Assembly: GCA_018823025.1 (NCBI GenBank)
Contig: JAHJJI010000104.1
Location: 1 to 64,000, forward strand
Reading direction: 5' to 3'
Length of the DNA: 64,000 nt
From: Gammaproteobacteria bacterium
Lineage (GTDB): Bacteria; Pseudomonadota; Gammaproteobacteria; Burkholderiales; Sulfuricellaceae
In this document: piece after piece, positions 9,559 through 19,258 of the stretch
How positions within the stretch are numbered: position 1 is the first letter of the stretch
Layout: the number at the start of each line of letters is the position of its first letter
Position numbers and translations under genes: made by a program
Notes under the pieces: model-generated
The model's input: the letters and a program-made list of their open reading frames with translations, nothing else
Database searches by the model: none
Told to the model about the DNA's origin: nothing

Positions 9559-10813
9559 TTTGAAACCCCATTTGTCGGGCCAGCAAAGTGATTGGATGAA
9601 CCACTTCAAGCTCTATTCCCGACGCCTTCAAGCCAGCAGCCAGATGCATGGCGCAGCCGATGTTAGAGGTTGCCAAAATCTGCGCTCCGCTGGCCTTTAC
9701 TGCCTCTATTTTATCAGCAAGCAAGCTTGCCGCCATCTCCGGCTGAGTCAGAAAATATGTTCCTGCCGCACCGCAGCACTGGTCGTTCCCCGCCAAGGGC
9801 ACAACTTCCGCTCCAGGAATACGATGCAACAGATCATAGGGCTTACCCTGGCAATGCAGCACATTTCGCATCAAGCACGGCTCGTGTACCACCAACTTTT
9901 CAGCCAGCGGCTCAATTTCAGCCGATTCCCAGCCTTCCGCCTCGCCCAGGAACTCGCTGATGTCCTTCACCCTGCCCGCGAAATCCTGAGGATAGTTTTT
10001 CAACGCCGCGCCACAACCGGTCGCGGTTGAAATCACAGCCTCCAAATTCATCCCCGCAAATGCCCGGAGATTCTGCTCCTCGAATTCGCTCACCTTCTCC
10101 GGTTCGCCCAGACCGGCATGCATGGCGCCGCAACACCCCTGCCGGGACGGCACATGCACGGTATAGCCCAAGCGGTTAAGCACAAAAATCGAGGCCGTAA
10201 GGGTTTCGACGTCTAACACTCTGGCCACACAACCGAGAAACAGCCCCACCTCGCCTCTCTCCTTGCCTGCGGCCGGGTAAATTGCCTTCCAGATTGGCTG
10301 AGGCCGCAGTCGAGGCAGCCGTGTCGCGATCTGCGCCAGAGGAGATCGCATCAACCAGCCTGCCTGGCCCAGCATAGCCTGACAGGTACGCAACACGCCA
10401 CCCACCAAGCGCAACATGGCGGGCTTCGTCGCCACGCCGTCCATCAGCACGCGCCTCCCCATCAGCTGCCACAGGCTGCGCTGGCGAGTTTTTTCCACGA
10501 CACCCCGGACTCCGTTGATCAGACGCCCATATTCCACATTATTTGGACAGACGCTCTCGCAAGCCCGGCAGGCCAGGCACAAATCGATATGCGCCAGGAA
10601 TCGTTCGTTTGCCGGAATGCGCTGCTCCAGCACGCCCTGCATCAGCACAATCCTTCCGCGCGGTGAATCCGCCTCGTTCAGCGTCTTGCGATAAGTGGGG
10701 CAGCGCGGCAGGCACAGACCGCAGGAAACGCAGCGGGCAGCCACATCGACTAACGGATCAGGCAGTTTTTCTTGAGGGTGAGAGGGAGGGTCGCTCATAT
10801 TTAGACAGGGCAT
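9545..10813 (-). CDS. glcF: glycolate oxidase iron-sulfur subunit
   Basis: Electron-transfer subunit that works with the flavin subunits GlcD/GlcE to oxidise glycolate. The 422-residue protein has two N-terminal 4Fe-4S motifs ([14 protein letters not shown] near residue 30 and [14 protein letters not shown] near 85) and two CCG domains, with the CCG triplets visible in [11 protein letters not shown] and [11 protein letters not shown]. No glcD or glcE is next to it here; only coq7 follows. The start at 10813 has a GAGGG a few bases upstream; MSDPPSH at 10798 is an alternative. Confidence 0.92.
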   Translation of the reverse strand: MPCLNMSDPPSHPQEKLPDPLVDVAARCVSCGLCLPRCPTYRKTLNEADSPRGRIVLMQGVLEQRIPANERFLAHIDLCLACRACESVCPNNVEYGRLINGVRGVVEKTRQRSLWQLMGRRVLMDGVATKPAMLRLVGGVLRTCQAMLGQAGWLMRSPLAQIATRLPRLRPQPIWKAIYPAAGKERGEVGLFLGCVARVLDVETLTASIFVLNRLGYTVHVPSRQGCCGAMHAGLGEPEKVSEFEEQNLRAFAGMNLEAVISTATGCGAALKNYPQDFAGRVKDISEFLGEAEGWESAEIEPLAEKLVVHEPCLMRNVLHCQGKPYDLLHRIPGAEVVPLAGNDQCCGAAGTYFLTQPEMAASLLADKIEAVKASGAQILATSNIGCAMHLAAGLKASGIELEVVHPITLLARQMGFQNDKN

Positions 10814-10825
10814 TCGCCCTCAACC

Positions 10826-11212
10826 TTACCAGAACAATTTGACAGGGTAACTCGAGAACACTCGATCAGCGCTGATCAGGTGCATATCCTCTACGACAGC
10901 CTGCGCGATCAAGAGACGATCGAAAGGGTCGCCATGAATCTGGGGAAGATCGGTAAGCCGCCATAGGTGCGGCAGTTTGATCGGCAAAATCCCCATGCCA
11001 TTGCCTTGTTGCTGCTCATCCAGTATTTGCTTTAGCGGCAGTCGCATCGTCAGCTTGCCAAGAGCGTGTTTTATTTGCAGCTCCCAAATGCTCGCAACGC
11101 TCAAATATAATGCGTTTTCGCCATTCTCGCACATAACCAGAACCCGGTCCGGCACCCTCTCTGGCTCATTCATCAGCCATAAAAACACATGGCTATCCAG
11201 CAGCAAATTCAT
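10826..11212 (-). CDS. PIN domain toxin (VapC-like)
   Basis: Probable RNase toxin of a type II toxin-antitoxin pair. The 128-residue PIN domain has the acidic metal-binding residues D6 (LLLDSHVFLW), E44 (SIWELQIK), D95/D98 (GDPFDRLL) and D116 (ISADRVF). It overlaps the antitoxin gene upstream by four bases, the usual antitoxin-first order. The pair sits between glcF and the porin gene, and its presence fits an inserted stability module. Confidence 0.9.
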   Translation of the reverse strand: MNLLLDSHVFLWLMNEPERVPDRVLVMCENGENALYLSVASIWELQIKHALGKLTMRLPLKQILDEQQQGNGMGILPIKLPHLWRLTDLPQIHGDPFDRLLIAQAVVEDMHLISADRVFSSYPVKLFW

Positions 11213-11451
11213 ATCGGGCCGGTACCCAGCCAGAACGCATCCGGTAGCAGCTCATCGAAATCATCACTAATCGAGAAATCCCCGCGATGCAGGCCAAAAA
11301 CCCGCTTCTTTCTCGGCGGCACCAGCGGAACCAGCCTGGCAATCGGCTTGTTAGCCTTGGCGATGACCACATCCTCGCCCGCCAACGCCAGCGCCAACAG
11401 CTCCGACAAATGAGTTTTTGCCTCATGAATATTAACGGTTCGAGTAGACAT
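11209..11451 (-). CDS. Phd/YefM family antitoxin
   Basis: An 80-residue antitoxin. The N-terminal half carries the Phd/YefM DNA-binding fold (NIHEAKTHLSELLALALAGEDVVIAKANKPIARLVPL), and the C-terminal half should wrap the toxin. It would neutralise the PIN toxin and repress its own operon. An ATGA-type overlap joins it to the toxin gene. A 12-base palindrome lies just before the start and may be the operator. Confidence 0.9.
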   Translation of the reverse strand: MSTRTVNIHEAKTHLSELLALALAGEDVVIAKANKPIARLVPLVPPRKKRVFGLHRGDFSISDDFDELLPDAFWLGTGPI

Positions 11452-11459
11452 AAGCCCTC

Positions 11460-11482
11460 CTTGACTAATATATTAGCTAAGT
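11460..11482 (-). promoter_or_regulatory. possible antitoxin operator
   Basis: The perfect palindrome CTAATATATTAG (11465-11476) lies about 15 bases before the antitoxin start, in an AT-rich stretch. The position is typical for autorepression by Phd-type antitoxins. Binding is an inference. Confidence 0.45.
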
Positions 11483-11515
11483 CTAATCATAATAAAAATT
11501 ATCGTCAACCAATAA

Positions 11516-11543
11516 AAAACGGGCCTCCGAAGAGGCCCGTTTT
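11516..11543. terminator. terminator after the porin gene
   Basis: ACGGGCCTC and GAGGCCCGT form a perfect stem with a CGAA loop, with A and T tracts outside. It ends the porin transcript on the minus strand. Confidence 0.85.
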
Positions 11544-11581
11544 AATCTTCACACTTCAAACCGGACTAAGCCGGTGAGAAA

Positions 11582-12709
11582 TTAGAAGGTGTGCTTCATG
11601 CCCACCGACAGGGAGGACACATCGGCACCAGTGCCAACCGGAGTAACGGTCTGACCATGGCCCGTGCCAGCCAAGCCCAATGCGTAGGCGCCATTGGTGT
11701 CGTTATCCATCTTGGCGTACACAACATAAGCCGAAGTGCGCTTGGAGAGGCTGTGGTTCAAGCCCAACGCATACATCTTGGCGCCATTGTCAGTTGTGTT
11801 GGTGGTGGAGCCAGCTTTGCCATAGGTAAAGTTGATGGCGTTAGCGCCCATCGTGTATGAAACAGGCAGAGACCAGCCTTTACGCTCTACAGTAGCACCG
11901 AGAGTAGCGTTGGAAGCAGAAATCTTCTCCCATACCAGACCCAGCTTGAAAGCGTCAATCTTGTAGCCCAGACCGATCTTGGTCGCGGCAGCATCGTTGT
12001 TAGCACCCACCATAGGCAGGGCGGTTTGAGTGCTGACTGCGGTTTGGGTATTGCTGGCCTTCTCACGAGCCAAGGAAGCGAAGAACGGGCCATTCTCATA
12101 CTTACCCATCAGCGAATAGGCTTTGCCATCAGGCTGCGTGGTGCTGGAGGTTTCGTTGGCGGCCACGATGGCACCGGCGAAGCTGAAACCGCTAAAGTTC
12201 GGGGAAATGTAAGCAGAAACGTTGCCCAGACGGCTGTCGAAATAGTTAACACCATTCACTTGGCCGACGATGCCGTTGTAATCACCAACGGTGTCAGCCA
12301 TGTTGTCCAGTGAGCCAGTAGCCATCTTGTAAGGGGAGTCGTGCTTACCGAATAGAGCGGTACCCATGGTCTTGCTGCTCAGGCCCAGGTAGGTGTTGCG
12401 GGAAGCAAAACCACCGCTGGTAGCGGCGGCTGCATCGGAACGTGAATCCATGCTAATGTCTGCTTCCATCTGCCAAATGGCGGACAGGCCGTTGCCCAGA
12501 TCTTCCGTGCCCTTGAAGCCAATCAGGGATGTGTTGCTGGAAAGACGGGTGTTTTTCTCGCTGTTGACGCCAGCAGTGGAGGTGCCGTAGCTGTTGTTAT
12601 CCAGGGAAACGTGAGCCTGGCCGTAGATGGTGACATTGCCGCTGTCAGCCATGGCTGCAGCAGGAGCGATTGCGGCAGCAACTGCCAAAGCGATAAGTTT
12701 TTTGTTCAT
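11582..12709 (-). CDS. Gram-negative porin
   Basis: A 375-residue outer-membrane porin of the betaproteobacterial general-diffusion type. The signal peptide is MNKKLIALAVAAAIAPAAAMA, cut before DSGN. The mature protein begins with the family strand VTIYGQAHVSLDN and ends in GMKHTF, the terminal phenylalanine recognised by the Bam complex. Alternating beta-strand pattern is seen throughout. The ATG at 12709 follows a TAGGAGA ribosome site. It has its own promoter and terminator, so it is a single-gene unit; substrate preference cannot be read. Confidence 0.92.
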   Translation of the reverse strand: MNKKLIALAVAAAIAPAAAMADSGNVTIYGQAHVSLDNNSYGTSTAGVNSEKNTRLSSNTSLIGFKGTEDLGNGLSAIWQMEADISMDSRSDAAAATSGGFASRNTYLGLSSKTMGTALFGKHDSPYKMATGSLDNMADTVGDYNGIVGQVNGVNYFDSRLGNVSAYISPNFSGFSFAGAIVAANETSSTTQPDGKAYSLMGKYENGPFFASLAREKASNTQTAVSTQTALPMVGANNDAAATKIGLGYKIDAFKLGLVWEKISASNATLGATVERKGWSLPVSYTMGANAINFTYGKAGSTTNTTDNGAKMYALGLNHSLSKRTSAYVVYAKMDNDTNGAYALGLAGTGHGQTVTPVGTGADVSSLSVGMKHTF

Positions 12710-12781
12710 GTAGTGATCTCCTAGAGAGGTTGGTTTTGCAACGAGGCTCTTGATTGAGCCCTGTCCTTTACAGACGAGTTC

Positions 12782-12811
12782 ATTATCACCACCCTTCCCC
12801 TCGAATTCCAA
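12782..12811 (-). promoter_or_regulatory. possible porin promoter
   Basis: The minus strand has TTGGAA (12806-12811), an 18-base spacer and GATAAT (12782-12787), giving a leader of about 65 bases. The hexamers are fair. The remaining gap up to trpC holds only repeat copy 2. Confidence 0.4.
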
Positions 12812-12896
12812 GCACAAGTCGATAAAAACGTCTTGTTTTTCATTGGAAGGGGAAAATGTGTTGTTTTTTTGCAACGCACAGTCTAAAAACACAGCT

Positions 12897-13000
12897 TAAC
12901 CGCAATGGACGCGAAGGACGCAAAGGAAATCCCAACCCTTCAGACATGCGAGCCTGATTGCTTTTCCTTTGCGAGCCCTTGCGTCCTTTGCGGTGAATGT
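12897..13000. repeat. dispersed inverted repeat, copy 2
   Basis: Left arm near 12897-12930 and right arm 12962-13000, both of the CCGCAAAGGACGC type. It follows trpC and lies upstream of the porin gene. The loop is about 30 bases. Confidence 0.85.
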
Positions 13001-13032
13001 TCTTTAAATAAGATTTAGAAATCAAATTTAGG

Positions 13033-13821
13033 TTAGCCGAACAACCGCGCCAACTCGATCCCCGGGTCATCGGCGCGCATGAAGGCCTCGCCGACCAGAA
13101 AGGCGTTGACGCCTTGACCACGCATCATCTGCACGTCCATCGGCTTGAGAATGCCGCTTTCGGTGATGACAATGCGATCGCCGGAAATGCGCGGCAGCAA
13201 ATCGAGCGTGGTTTCGAGCCGGGTTTCGAAGGTGCGCAGGTTGCGGTTGTTGATGCCGATCAGCGGGGTCTTGAGCTGCAGGGCCGCCTCCAGTTCGGCG
13301 GCGTCGTGCGACTCCACCAGCACTGCCATCCCCAGTTCGTGGGCCAGCGCCTCCAGTTCTTTCATCTTCGACAGCTCTAGCGCCGCCACGATCAGCAGGA
13401 TGGCATCGGCGCCGATGGTGCGGGCACGACAGATCTGGTAGGGATCGATCATGAAGTCCTTGCGCAGCACCGGGATGTTGCAGGCTGCGCGCGCTTCGAT
13501 CAGGTGGTTCTTGCTGCCCTGGAAAAACTGAACGTCGGTCAACACCGACAAACAGGCCGCACCATGGGCCTCATAGCTTCGGGCAATGGCAGCGGGATCG
13601 AAGTTCTCTCTAATTACACCTCTGGAAGGGCTGGCTTTCTTGATCTCGGAGATCACCGCCGGTTTGCCTGATGCGATCATGTCTCGAATGGCGCCAACGA
13701 AATCGCGCGGCTTCGGCATTGCTTCCGCTTCGGCGCGGATGGCCGCATAGGGTTTTTTCGCCACGGCGCGAGCAACTTCGGCTTGTTTGACTTCGAGGAT
13801 TTTTTGCAGGATGTCGGACAT
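13033..13821 (-). CDS. trpC: indole-3-glycerol-phosphate synthase
   Basis: Closes the indole ring in tryptophan synthesis. The 262-residue TIM barrel has the family N-terminus [16 protein letters not shown], then [16 protein letters not shown] with the catalytic lysine, [23 protein letters not shown] and the phosphate-binding VTESG (ITESGILKP). The ATG at 13821 is preferred over a GTG 12 bases upstream. It is the last gene of the operon and is separated from trpD by a repeat element that carries another gene. trpF, trpB and trpA are not in the window. Confidence 0.96.
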   Translation of the reverse strand: MSDILQKILEVKQAEVARAVAKKPYAAIRAEAEAMPKPRDFVGAIRDMIASGKPAVISEIKKASPSRGVIRENFDPAAIARSYEAHGAACLSVLTDVQFFQGSKNHLIEARAACNIPVLRKDFMIDPYQICRARTIGADAILLIVAALELSKMKELEALAHELGMAVLVESHDAAELEAALQLKTPLIGINNRNLRTFETRLETTLDLLPRISGDRIVITESGILKPMDVQMMRGQGVNAFLVGEAFMRADDPGIELARLFG

Positions 13822-13857
13822 TTTTGTTTTCACCGCGGAGGCTCATTAGAAAAATAA

Positions 13858-14311
13858 TTCACCGCAAAGGACGCGAAGGTACGCAAAGGAAAAACTTACA
13901 AACCATTTACGATCCGCCTGATGCCGTCACGCATATGGATGACATTGAAATTAAGGACAAAGCCAAGCTTATGGCCGCTTAATTTTAGATAGCTCAATAA
14001 CTGGGCGGTATGAATGGGTGCCAATTTCTCCACCGCTTTTAATTCAACAATGACGCAATCACCAACCAGCAAGTCAAGCCGATAGCCGGCATCGAGCTTT
14101 AAACCATCATATACAACTGGAAGGGCTACCTGGCGTTTAACATCGAGCCCATTTTTCTCTAGTTCGTAAGCAAGGCACACCTCATATGCGCTTTCCAGCA
14201 AACCGCAGCCCAAAGCGCTATGGACCCTCATAGCCTCGGCAATTATCCGCTTACCGACCCGCTCTTCTTGATCTTGCATTCCCTTGCGTACCTTCGCGTC
14301 CTTTGCGGTTA
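13858..14311 (-). mobile_element. inverted-repeat element carrying a GxxExxY gene (copy 3)
   Basis: Two arms of the dispersed repeat, 13861-13886 and 14284-14309, are perfect complements over 26 bases and enclose one small gene. The other copies in the window have only a short loop. The layout (perfect terminal inverted repeats, one nuclease-like gene, insertion between two operon genes) looks like a mobile element whose empty forms are the other copies. A further partial arm lies at 13826-13848. Mobility is an inference. Confidence 0.6.
13896..14279 (-). CDS. GxxExxY protein (PD-(D/E)XK nuclease-like)
   Basis: A 127-residue member of the GxxExxY family. The motif is G26-x-x-E29-x-x-Y32 in GCGLLESAYEV. 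Downstream, D69 in YRLDLLVG and the E79-x-K81 of VIVELKAVE match the PD-(D/E)XK nuclease core, and a late helix follows. No biochemical role is established for the family as far as I know. It sits within perfect 26-base inverted arms of the dispersed repeat, between trpD and trpC, on the operon's strand, so it is probably transcribed with them. Confidence 0.85.
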   Translation of the reverse strand: MQDQEERVGKRIIAEAMRVHSALGCGLLESAYEVCLAYELEKNGLDVKRQVALPVVYDGLKLDAGYRLDLLVGDCVIVELKAVEKLAPIHTAQLLSYLKLSGHKLGFVLNFNVIHMRDGIRRIVNGL

Positions 14312-15340
14312 GACCGCTTTAAAGCGATTCGAGAATGCAATCAACTGTTCCAGCTTGGCCTTGGCTTCGCCGCTGGCGATGGCATGAATCGCCTTTTTCA
14401 CCCCGGCTTCCAGCGTCTGCGCCATGCCGCCGACGTAAATCGCTGCACCGGCATTGAGGGCGACGATGTCGCGAGCGGCACCGTATTCGTTGCCGAGTAC
14501 GGCGAGCAGCCTGACTTTGGCTTCCTCGGGATCATGCGCCTTGAGCGCCTCGACTGAGCCGAGTTGCATGCCGAATTCTTCGGGATCGATGGCGTATTCG
14601 ATAATGCCGCCATCCTTGAGTTCAGCGACGTGGGTTTCGGTCGTGATGGTGATTTCGTCCATGCCGTCGCCGCCATGCACTACCATGACGTGGTTCGCAC
14701 CCAGCGATTTCAGCGCTTCCGCGAGCGGGCGGCACAAATCCTTGCGGAACACGCCCATCACCTGGTTTTTCGCCCCGGCCGGATTGGTCAGCGGACCCAG
14801 CAGGTTGAACAGGGTGCGCACGCCCAGTTCGCGCCGCACCGGCGCGGCGTATTTCATGGCGCTGTGGTGGTTGGGTGCGAACATGAAGCCGACGCCGATC
14901 TCCTGGATGGACTGCGCCACCTGCTCGGGGGTGAGGTTGACGTTGACGCCCAGCGTCTCCAGCACATCGGCACTGCCGCAAGTGGAAGACACCGAGCGAC
15001 CACCATGCTTGGCGACTTTCACACCCGCAGCAGCGGCAACCAGCGCAGACGCCGTGGAGATATTGAAAGTATGTGCACCATCGCCGCCGGTGCCGCAGGT
15101 ATCCACCAGATGTTGCTCTGCGCCCACCGGCACCCTGTTCGAAAGCTCGCGCATCACCTCGGCGGCGGCAGCGATTTCAGCCACGGTCTCACCCTTGGCG
15201 CGAAGCGCAACCAGAATACCGGCGATCTGCACCGGCGTCAGTTCCCCACCCATGATCTGCTTCATCACTGACAGCATCTCGTCGCGGGTCAGGTCACGTT
15301 TTTCCAGCAGGGTTGTTAATGCAGCTTGCGGCGTCATCAT
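14309..15340 (-). CDS. trpD: anthranilate phosphoribosyltransferase
   Basis: Transfers phosphoribose from PRPP to anthranilate. The 343-residue protein shows the helical N-terminal domain ([30 protein letters not shown]), the PRPP loop [35 protein letters not shown], and the [11 protein letters not shown] motif. It overlaps trpG by four bases. Its TAA stop is formed by the outer end of a repeat element arm (TAACCGC), which suggests that the insertion set or changed the natural end. Confidence 0.97.
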   Translation of the reverse strand: MMTPQAALTTLLEKRDLTRDEMLSVMKQIMGGELTPVQIAGILVALRAKGETVAEIAAAAEVMRELSNRVPVGAEQHLVDTCGTGGDGAHTFNISTASALVAAAAGVKVAKHGGRSVSSTCGSADVLETLGVNVNLTPEQVAQSIQEIGVGFMFAPNHHSAMKYAAPVRRELGVRTLFNLLGPLTNPAGAKNQVMGVFRKDLCRPLAEALKSLGANHVMVVHGGDGMDEITITTETHVAELKDGGIIEYAIDPEEFGMQLGSVEALKAHDPEEAKVRLLAVLGNEYGAARDIVALNAGAAIYVGGMAQTLEAGVKKAIHAIASGEAKAKLEQLIAFSNRFKAV

Positions 15341-15909
15341 GGCAGCTTCTCCTTGAGGAAGTTAGCCAGCATCTCATGGCCATACTCGGTCAGAATGGAT
15401 TCGGGATGGAACTGCACACCCTCCACTTGCAGAGCCTTGTGGCGCACACCCATGATCTCGCCGTCTTCGGTCCAGGCAGTGATCTCCAGACAATCGGGAA
15501 TGCTCTCGCGCTCGATCACCAGTGAATGGTAACGAGTGGCGCGGAACGGGTTGGGCAAATCCCTGAACACACCCATGTCCTTGTGGTGGATCATCGAGGT
15601 TTTGCCATGCATCAGCTGTTTGGCATGAACGATCTTGCCACCGAAAGCCTGGCCGATACTCTGATGGCCCAGACACACGCCAAGCAGCGGCACCTTGCCG
15701 GCAAATCCCATGATCAGTGGCACCGAGATGCCTGCCTCGTTCGGCGTGCATGGCCCCGGGGAAATCACGATATGGTCAGGCTTGAGCGCCGCGACCTGTT
15801 TTACGGTAATTTCGTCGTTGCGAAATACCCGCACCTCTGCACCCAACTCGCCGAAATACTGCACCAGGTTGTAGGTGAAGGAGTCGTAATTGTCGATCAT
15901 CAAAAGCAT
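15337..15909 (-). CDS. trpG: anthranilate synthase, glutaminase subunit
   Basis: Releases ammonia from glutamine for TrpE. The 190-residue class I glutamine amidotransferase begins [19 protein letters not shown] and has the catalytic cysteine in [15 protein letters not shown] (about residue 79) and the His-x-Glu pair in [14 protein letters not shown]. It is separate from TrpE, as in most betaproteobacteria. It is joined to trpD by an ATGA overlap, while repeat copy 4 lies between it and trpE. Confidence 0.97.
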   Translation of the reverse strand: MLLMIDNYDSFTYNLVQYFGELGAEVRVFRNDEITVKQVAALKPDHIVISPGPCTPNEAGISVPLIMGFAGKVPLLGVCLGHQSIGQAFGGKIVHAKQLMHGKTSMIHHKDMGVFRDLPNPFRATRYHSLVIERESIPDCLEITAWTEDGEIMGVRHKALQVEGVQFHPESILTEYGHEMLANFLKEKLP

Positions 15910-15919
15910 AGATAAAACC

Positions 15920-16000
15920 TTTCACCGCTAAGGACGCAAAGGTCCGCGAAGGAAATCTTAATCGAACTCCTTTGCGTACCTTCGCGTCCCTTGCGGTAAG
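15920..16000. repeat. dispersed inverted repeat, copy 4
   Basis: Left arm 15920-15955 and right arm 15966-15999 with a loop of only about ten bases. It fills the trpE-trpG spacer and would form a long hairpin in the operon mRNA. Confidence 0.88.
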
Positions 16001-16005
16001 GAATT

Positions 16006-17481
16006 TCAGTCATTCTGGCCAGTCAATCCACTAAGCGCCAGTTCCGCCGCGCGCAGCACGGCACGCGCCTTGTTGCGGGTTTCCGTCCATTCGCTGTCCG
16101 CCACCGAGTCGGCGACGATACCCGCGCCCGCCTGAACGTAGAGCGTGCCATCCTTGACCACCGCGGTACGAATGGCGATCGCCAGATCCATGTCGCCGTT
16201 GAAGCCGAGATAGCCTACTGCGCCGGCGTAGATGCCGCGCTTGGTCGGTTCCAGCTCGTCGATAATTTCCATCGCGCGCACCTTGGGCGCACCGGACACG
16301 GTGCCCGCCGGAAAGGTGGCGCGCAGCACGTCCATCGCGTTCTGACCGCTTTTCAGCTTGCCTTCGACGTTGGAAACGATGTGCATGACGTGGGAGTAAC
16401 GCTCGATGGCCATGTTCTCGGTGACCTTGACCGAACCGGTCTGGGCAACGCGCCCTGCATCGTTACGCCCCAGGTCCATCAGCATCAGGTGTTCGGCCAG
16501 TTCCTTGGGGTCAGCCAGCAGGTCAGCAGCCAGCGCCTCGTCCTCTTCGCGGGTCTTACCGCGCGGGCGGGTACCGGCGATCGGACGCACGGTAACGGTT
16601 TCATCTTCCAACCGCACCAGAATTTCCGGCGACGAGCCGACCACCTGAAAATCACCCATGTCGTAATAGAACATGTACGGCGAAGGGTTGAGCGAGCGCA
16701 ATGCGCGGTAGAGGGAAAGCGGCGAGGCGGCGAAAGGCTGCGACATGCGCTGGGACAGCACCACCTGCATGATGTCGCCGTCGAAAATATAGCGCTTGGC
16801 TTTTTCCACCGCCAGCTTGAAAGCCTCTTCGCCGAATTCCGAAGCTGCCGGTGCAGGCGGATAAGAGGCCGTAACAGGGATTTCCACTGGCTTATTCAAC
16901 TGGCTACGCATTTCATCCAGCCGCGTCAGGCCGCGTGCATACGCGCCGGGCTGGGTGGGATCGGCATACACAACCAGATAAATTTTGCCGGACAGATTGT
17001 CTACCACCGCGACTTCCTCCGACAGCAGCAGCAGGATATCCGGCGCGCCCAGCACGTCCGGCTTGACGGTGTGGGCCAGCTTTTTCTCGATATAGCGAAT
17101 GGTGTCGTATCCAAAGTAGCCCGCCAACCCGCCAGTGAAGCGGGGCTGACCGGGGTGCTCGGCCACTTTCATGCGCGCGACGTAATCCTGAACAAACTGC
17201 AACGGGTCATCGGTTTCGAGCTGTTCCAGCACTGCGCCCTCATTTTCGACGCTGACGCTGCAGCCATGCACCCTGATCCGGGTTTTGGCCGGCAGGCCGA
17301 TAAAAGAATAACGACCGAAACGCTCCCCCCCCACCACCGATTCCAGCAAGTAGGAATAAGGCCGGTTAGCCAGCTTGAGATAAACGCTCAAGGGTGTATC
17401 GAGGTCGGCCAGGGTTTCCCTGACCAGCGGGATGCGATTGTAACCTTGGGCGGCAAGGGCGTTAAATTCGTGTTCAGTCAT
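16006..17481 (-). CDS. trpE: anthranilate synthase component I
   Basis: Converts chorismate to anthranilate, the first committed step to tryptophan. The 491-residue protein has the N-terminal allosteric domain, with the tryptophan-site stretch [16 protein letters not shown], and the C-terminal chorismate-binding domain: [42 protein letters not shown] and the final GAGIVADSV. The N-terminal site implies feedback inhibition. It lies between repeat copies 4 and 5. Confidence 0.97.
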   Translation of the reverse strand: MTEHEFNALAAQGYNRIPLVRETLADLDTPLSVYLKLANRPYSYLLESVVGGERFGRYSFIGLPAKTRIRVHGCSVSVENEGAVLEQLETDDPLQFVQDYVARMKVAEHPGQPRFTGGLAGYFGYDTIRYIEKKLAHTVKPDVLGAPDILLLLSEEVAVVDNLSGKIYLVVYADPTQPGAYARGLTRLDEMRSQLNKPVEIPVTASYPPAPAASEFGEEAFKLAVEKAKRYIFDGDIMQVVLSQRMSQPFAASPLSLYRALRSLNPSPYMFYYDMGDFQVVGSSPEILVRLEDETVTVRPIAGTRPRGKTREEDEALAADLLADPKELAEHLMLMDLGRNDAGRVAQTGSVKVTENMAIERYSHVMHIVSNVEGKLKSGQNAMDVLRATFPAGTVSGAPKVRAMEIIDELEPTKRGIYAGAVGYLGFNGDMDLAIAIRTAVVKDGTLYVQAGAGIVADSVADSEWTETRNKARAVLRAAELALSGLTGQND

Positions 17482-17487
17482 ATAAAC

Positions 17488-17630
17488 TTTTCACCGCGAA
17501 GGACGCGAAGGAACGCAAAGGAAACCTAAAAACCATCATCATAGCAATGACACAATTTTCAAGCTTTGTGGCTGCGCAGGGCTTTTATTGAAGCCTTCCC
17601 TTGCGAACCTTTGCGTCCTTTGCGGTTAAT
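17488..17630. repeat. dispersed inverted repeat, copy 5
   Basis: Left arm 17488-17524 and right arm 17595-17630 around a 70-base loop with no recognisable gene. It lies between gph and trpE. The right arm ends in the gph stop codon. Confidence 0.88.
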
Positions 17631-18315
17631 TTGCTTTTTTAATCAACGCCAACAATTCCGGCAGGCTGTCGATCACCGCATCGCAGTCCTGTTCGCGCAC
17701 ATCCTTGCCGCCGTTGTAACCGTAAGGCAACAGCACCACCGGACAACCCGCAGCGCGCGCAGCCTGACTATCGTTCAGAGAGTCGCCCACCAGCAGCAGG
17801 TCCTTGGTCTCGACTTCGTAGTAAATGGCGGCATATCGCAGCGGCAGGGGATCCGGTTTTTTGCGTGGCAGGCTGTCACCAGACAGGATCAGATCGAAAT
17901 AATCCTTCATACCCATCGCCGCCAGCAGCGGCAAGGTGAAGCGCTGCGCCTTGTTGGTGATGCAGACCAGGGTATAACCGGCATCGCGCAAGGCCTTCAG
18001 GCCCTCCATTACACCTGGATAAGGCTGGGTTTCGCGGTGCAACACTTCATCGTAATGTTTCTCGAACAGCGGCAGCGCCTTGACGAACAGGGCATCATCC
18101 GGCTTACCGTGCATTTCGCCGGTGAGCGCCCGCTTCACCAGGTTGGCAATACCGTTGCCGATGTAGGACCGGATTGTATCCAGGCTGACTGGGGGCATCG
18201 CCAGATCGCGCAGCATGCGCTGCGCCGCCTCGGCGAGATCCGGAGCGGTATTCAGCAAGGTGCCGTCGAGATCGATGACGACGGCTTTGACGGGTAATGG
18301 GAAGATATTTTTCAA
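17626..18315 (-). CDS. gph: phosphoglycolate phosphatase
   Basis: Hydrolyses 2-phosphoglycolate, a by-product of RuBisCO oxygenation or of DNA repair. The 229-residue HAD hydrolase has motif I DLDGTLLNTAPDLA, motif II VCITNK, and motifs III/IV KKPDPLPLRYA and LLVGDSLNDSQAARAAG. The cap region fits the Gph subfamily. It sits between rpe and trpE, the usual betaproteobacterial order. Its TAA stop lies at the end of a repeat arm. Confidence 0.93.
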   Translation of the reverse strand: MKNIFPLPVKAVVIDLDGTLLNTAPDLAEAAQRMLRDLAMPPVSLDTIRSYIGNGIANLVKRALTGEMHGKPDDALFVKALPLFEKHYDEVLHRETQPYPGVMEGLKALRDAGYTLVCITNKAQRFTLPLLAAMGMKDYFDLILSGDSLPRKKPDPLPLRYAAIYYEVETKDLLLVGDSLNDSQAARAAGCPVVLLPYGYNGGKDVREQDCDAVIDSLPELLALIKKAN

Positions 18316-18325
18316 TGAAAACCTC

Positions 18326-18410
18326 TTTCACCGCCAAGGACGCAAAGGAACGCGAGGTAACCCATGAACCTGGTTTTCCTTTGCGTACCTTCGCGTCCTT
18401 GGCGGTTAAT
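18326..18410. repeat. dispersed inverted repeat, copy 6
   Basis: Left arm 18326-18360 and right arm 18373-18410 with a short loop. It fills the spacer between rpe and gph, leaving only about ten bases on the gph side. Confidence 0.88.
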
Positions 18411-18414
18411 GTCT

Positions 18415-19101
18415 TTAAACTTTAGCCAATTCAGCGCGCATTGCGGCGATAATCGAATCGTAGCGGTGCGGATCGCTGTCCTTGGCGGCGCCAAACACGG
18501 CCGAACCAGCCACGAAGGTGTCCACACCTGCCTTGGCGACTTCCAGGATGTTGCCGGGGCCGACGCCACCATCAATTTCCAGGCTCACGTTCAGGCCGCG
18601 CGCGTCGATCATCTGGCGCACTTTGCGTGCCTTGTCGAGGACGTAGGGGATGAATTTCTGGCCGCCGAAACCGGGGTTCACCGACATCAACAACACCATA
18701 TCGAGCTTGTCCAGGGTATATTCCAGAACGTCCAGCGGAGTGGCCGGGTTGAACACCAGACCGGCCTTGCAGCCGCTTTCCTTGATCAGGCCGATGGTAC
18801 GATCGACGTGCTCGGAAGCTTCCGGGTGGAACGTGATGTAGCTAGCGCCAGCCTTGGCGAAGTCGGGGATGATGCGATCCACCGGCTTGACCATCAGATG
18901 CACGTCGATGGGTGCGGTCACGCCATGCTTGCGCAGCGCCTCGCACACCAGCGGGCCGATGGTCAGGTTGGGCACATAATGGTTGTCCATGACATCGAAG
19001 TGAACGATGTCGGCGCCAGCGGCGAGAACGTTGTCCACCTCCAGGCCCAACGTGGCGAAGTTGGCGGACAGGATGCTTGGCGCAATTCTGTATTGGGGCA
19101 T
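18415..19101 (-). CDS. rpe: ribulose-phosphate 3-epimerase
   Basis: Interconverts ribulose-5-phosphate and xylulose-5-phosphate in the pentose phosphate or Calvin cycle. The 228-residue TIM barrel has the family N-terminus [15 protein letters not shown], the metal-site histidine and aspartate in [13 protein letters not shown], the HLMV (VHLMVKPVD) motif, [12 protein letters not shown], and [13 protein letters not shown]. The ATG at 19101 follows AAAGGAAG; a TTG upstream is less likely. It heads the rpe-gph-trpEGDC transcript. Confidence 0.97.
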   Translation of the reverse strand: MPQYRIAPSILSANFATLGLEVDNVLAAGADIVHFDVMDNHYVPNLTIGPLVCEALRKHGVTAPIDVHLMVKPVDRIIPDFAKAGASYITFHPEASEHVDRTIGLIKESGCKAGLVFNPATPLDVLEYTLDKLDMVLLMSVNPGFGGQKFIPYVLDKARKVRQMIDARGLNVSLEIDGGVGPGNILEVAKAGVDTFVAGSAVFGAAKDSDPHRYDSIIAAMRAELAKV

Positions 19102-19258
19102 GGCACTTCCTTTATTAACCAAAAATCAGGATTTTACCCTAAAGGACTCCGACTTTCTATCCGCGGCAACTGCCCGCAAATGAAAGGTCGCATGTCCCAA
19201 TGAGTGGCAACGGCCTATCGTGCTTGCGCGGGAAGCCAAAATCGTGTGCAATAGCACG

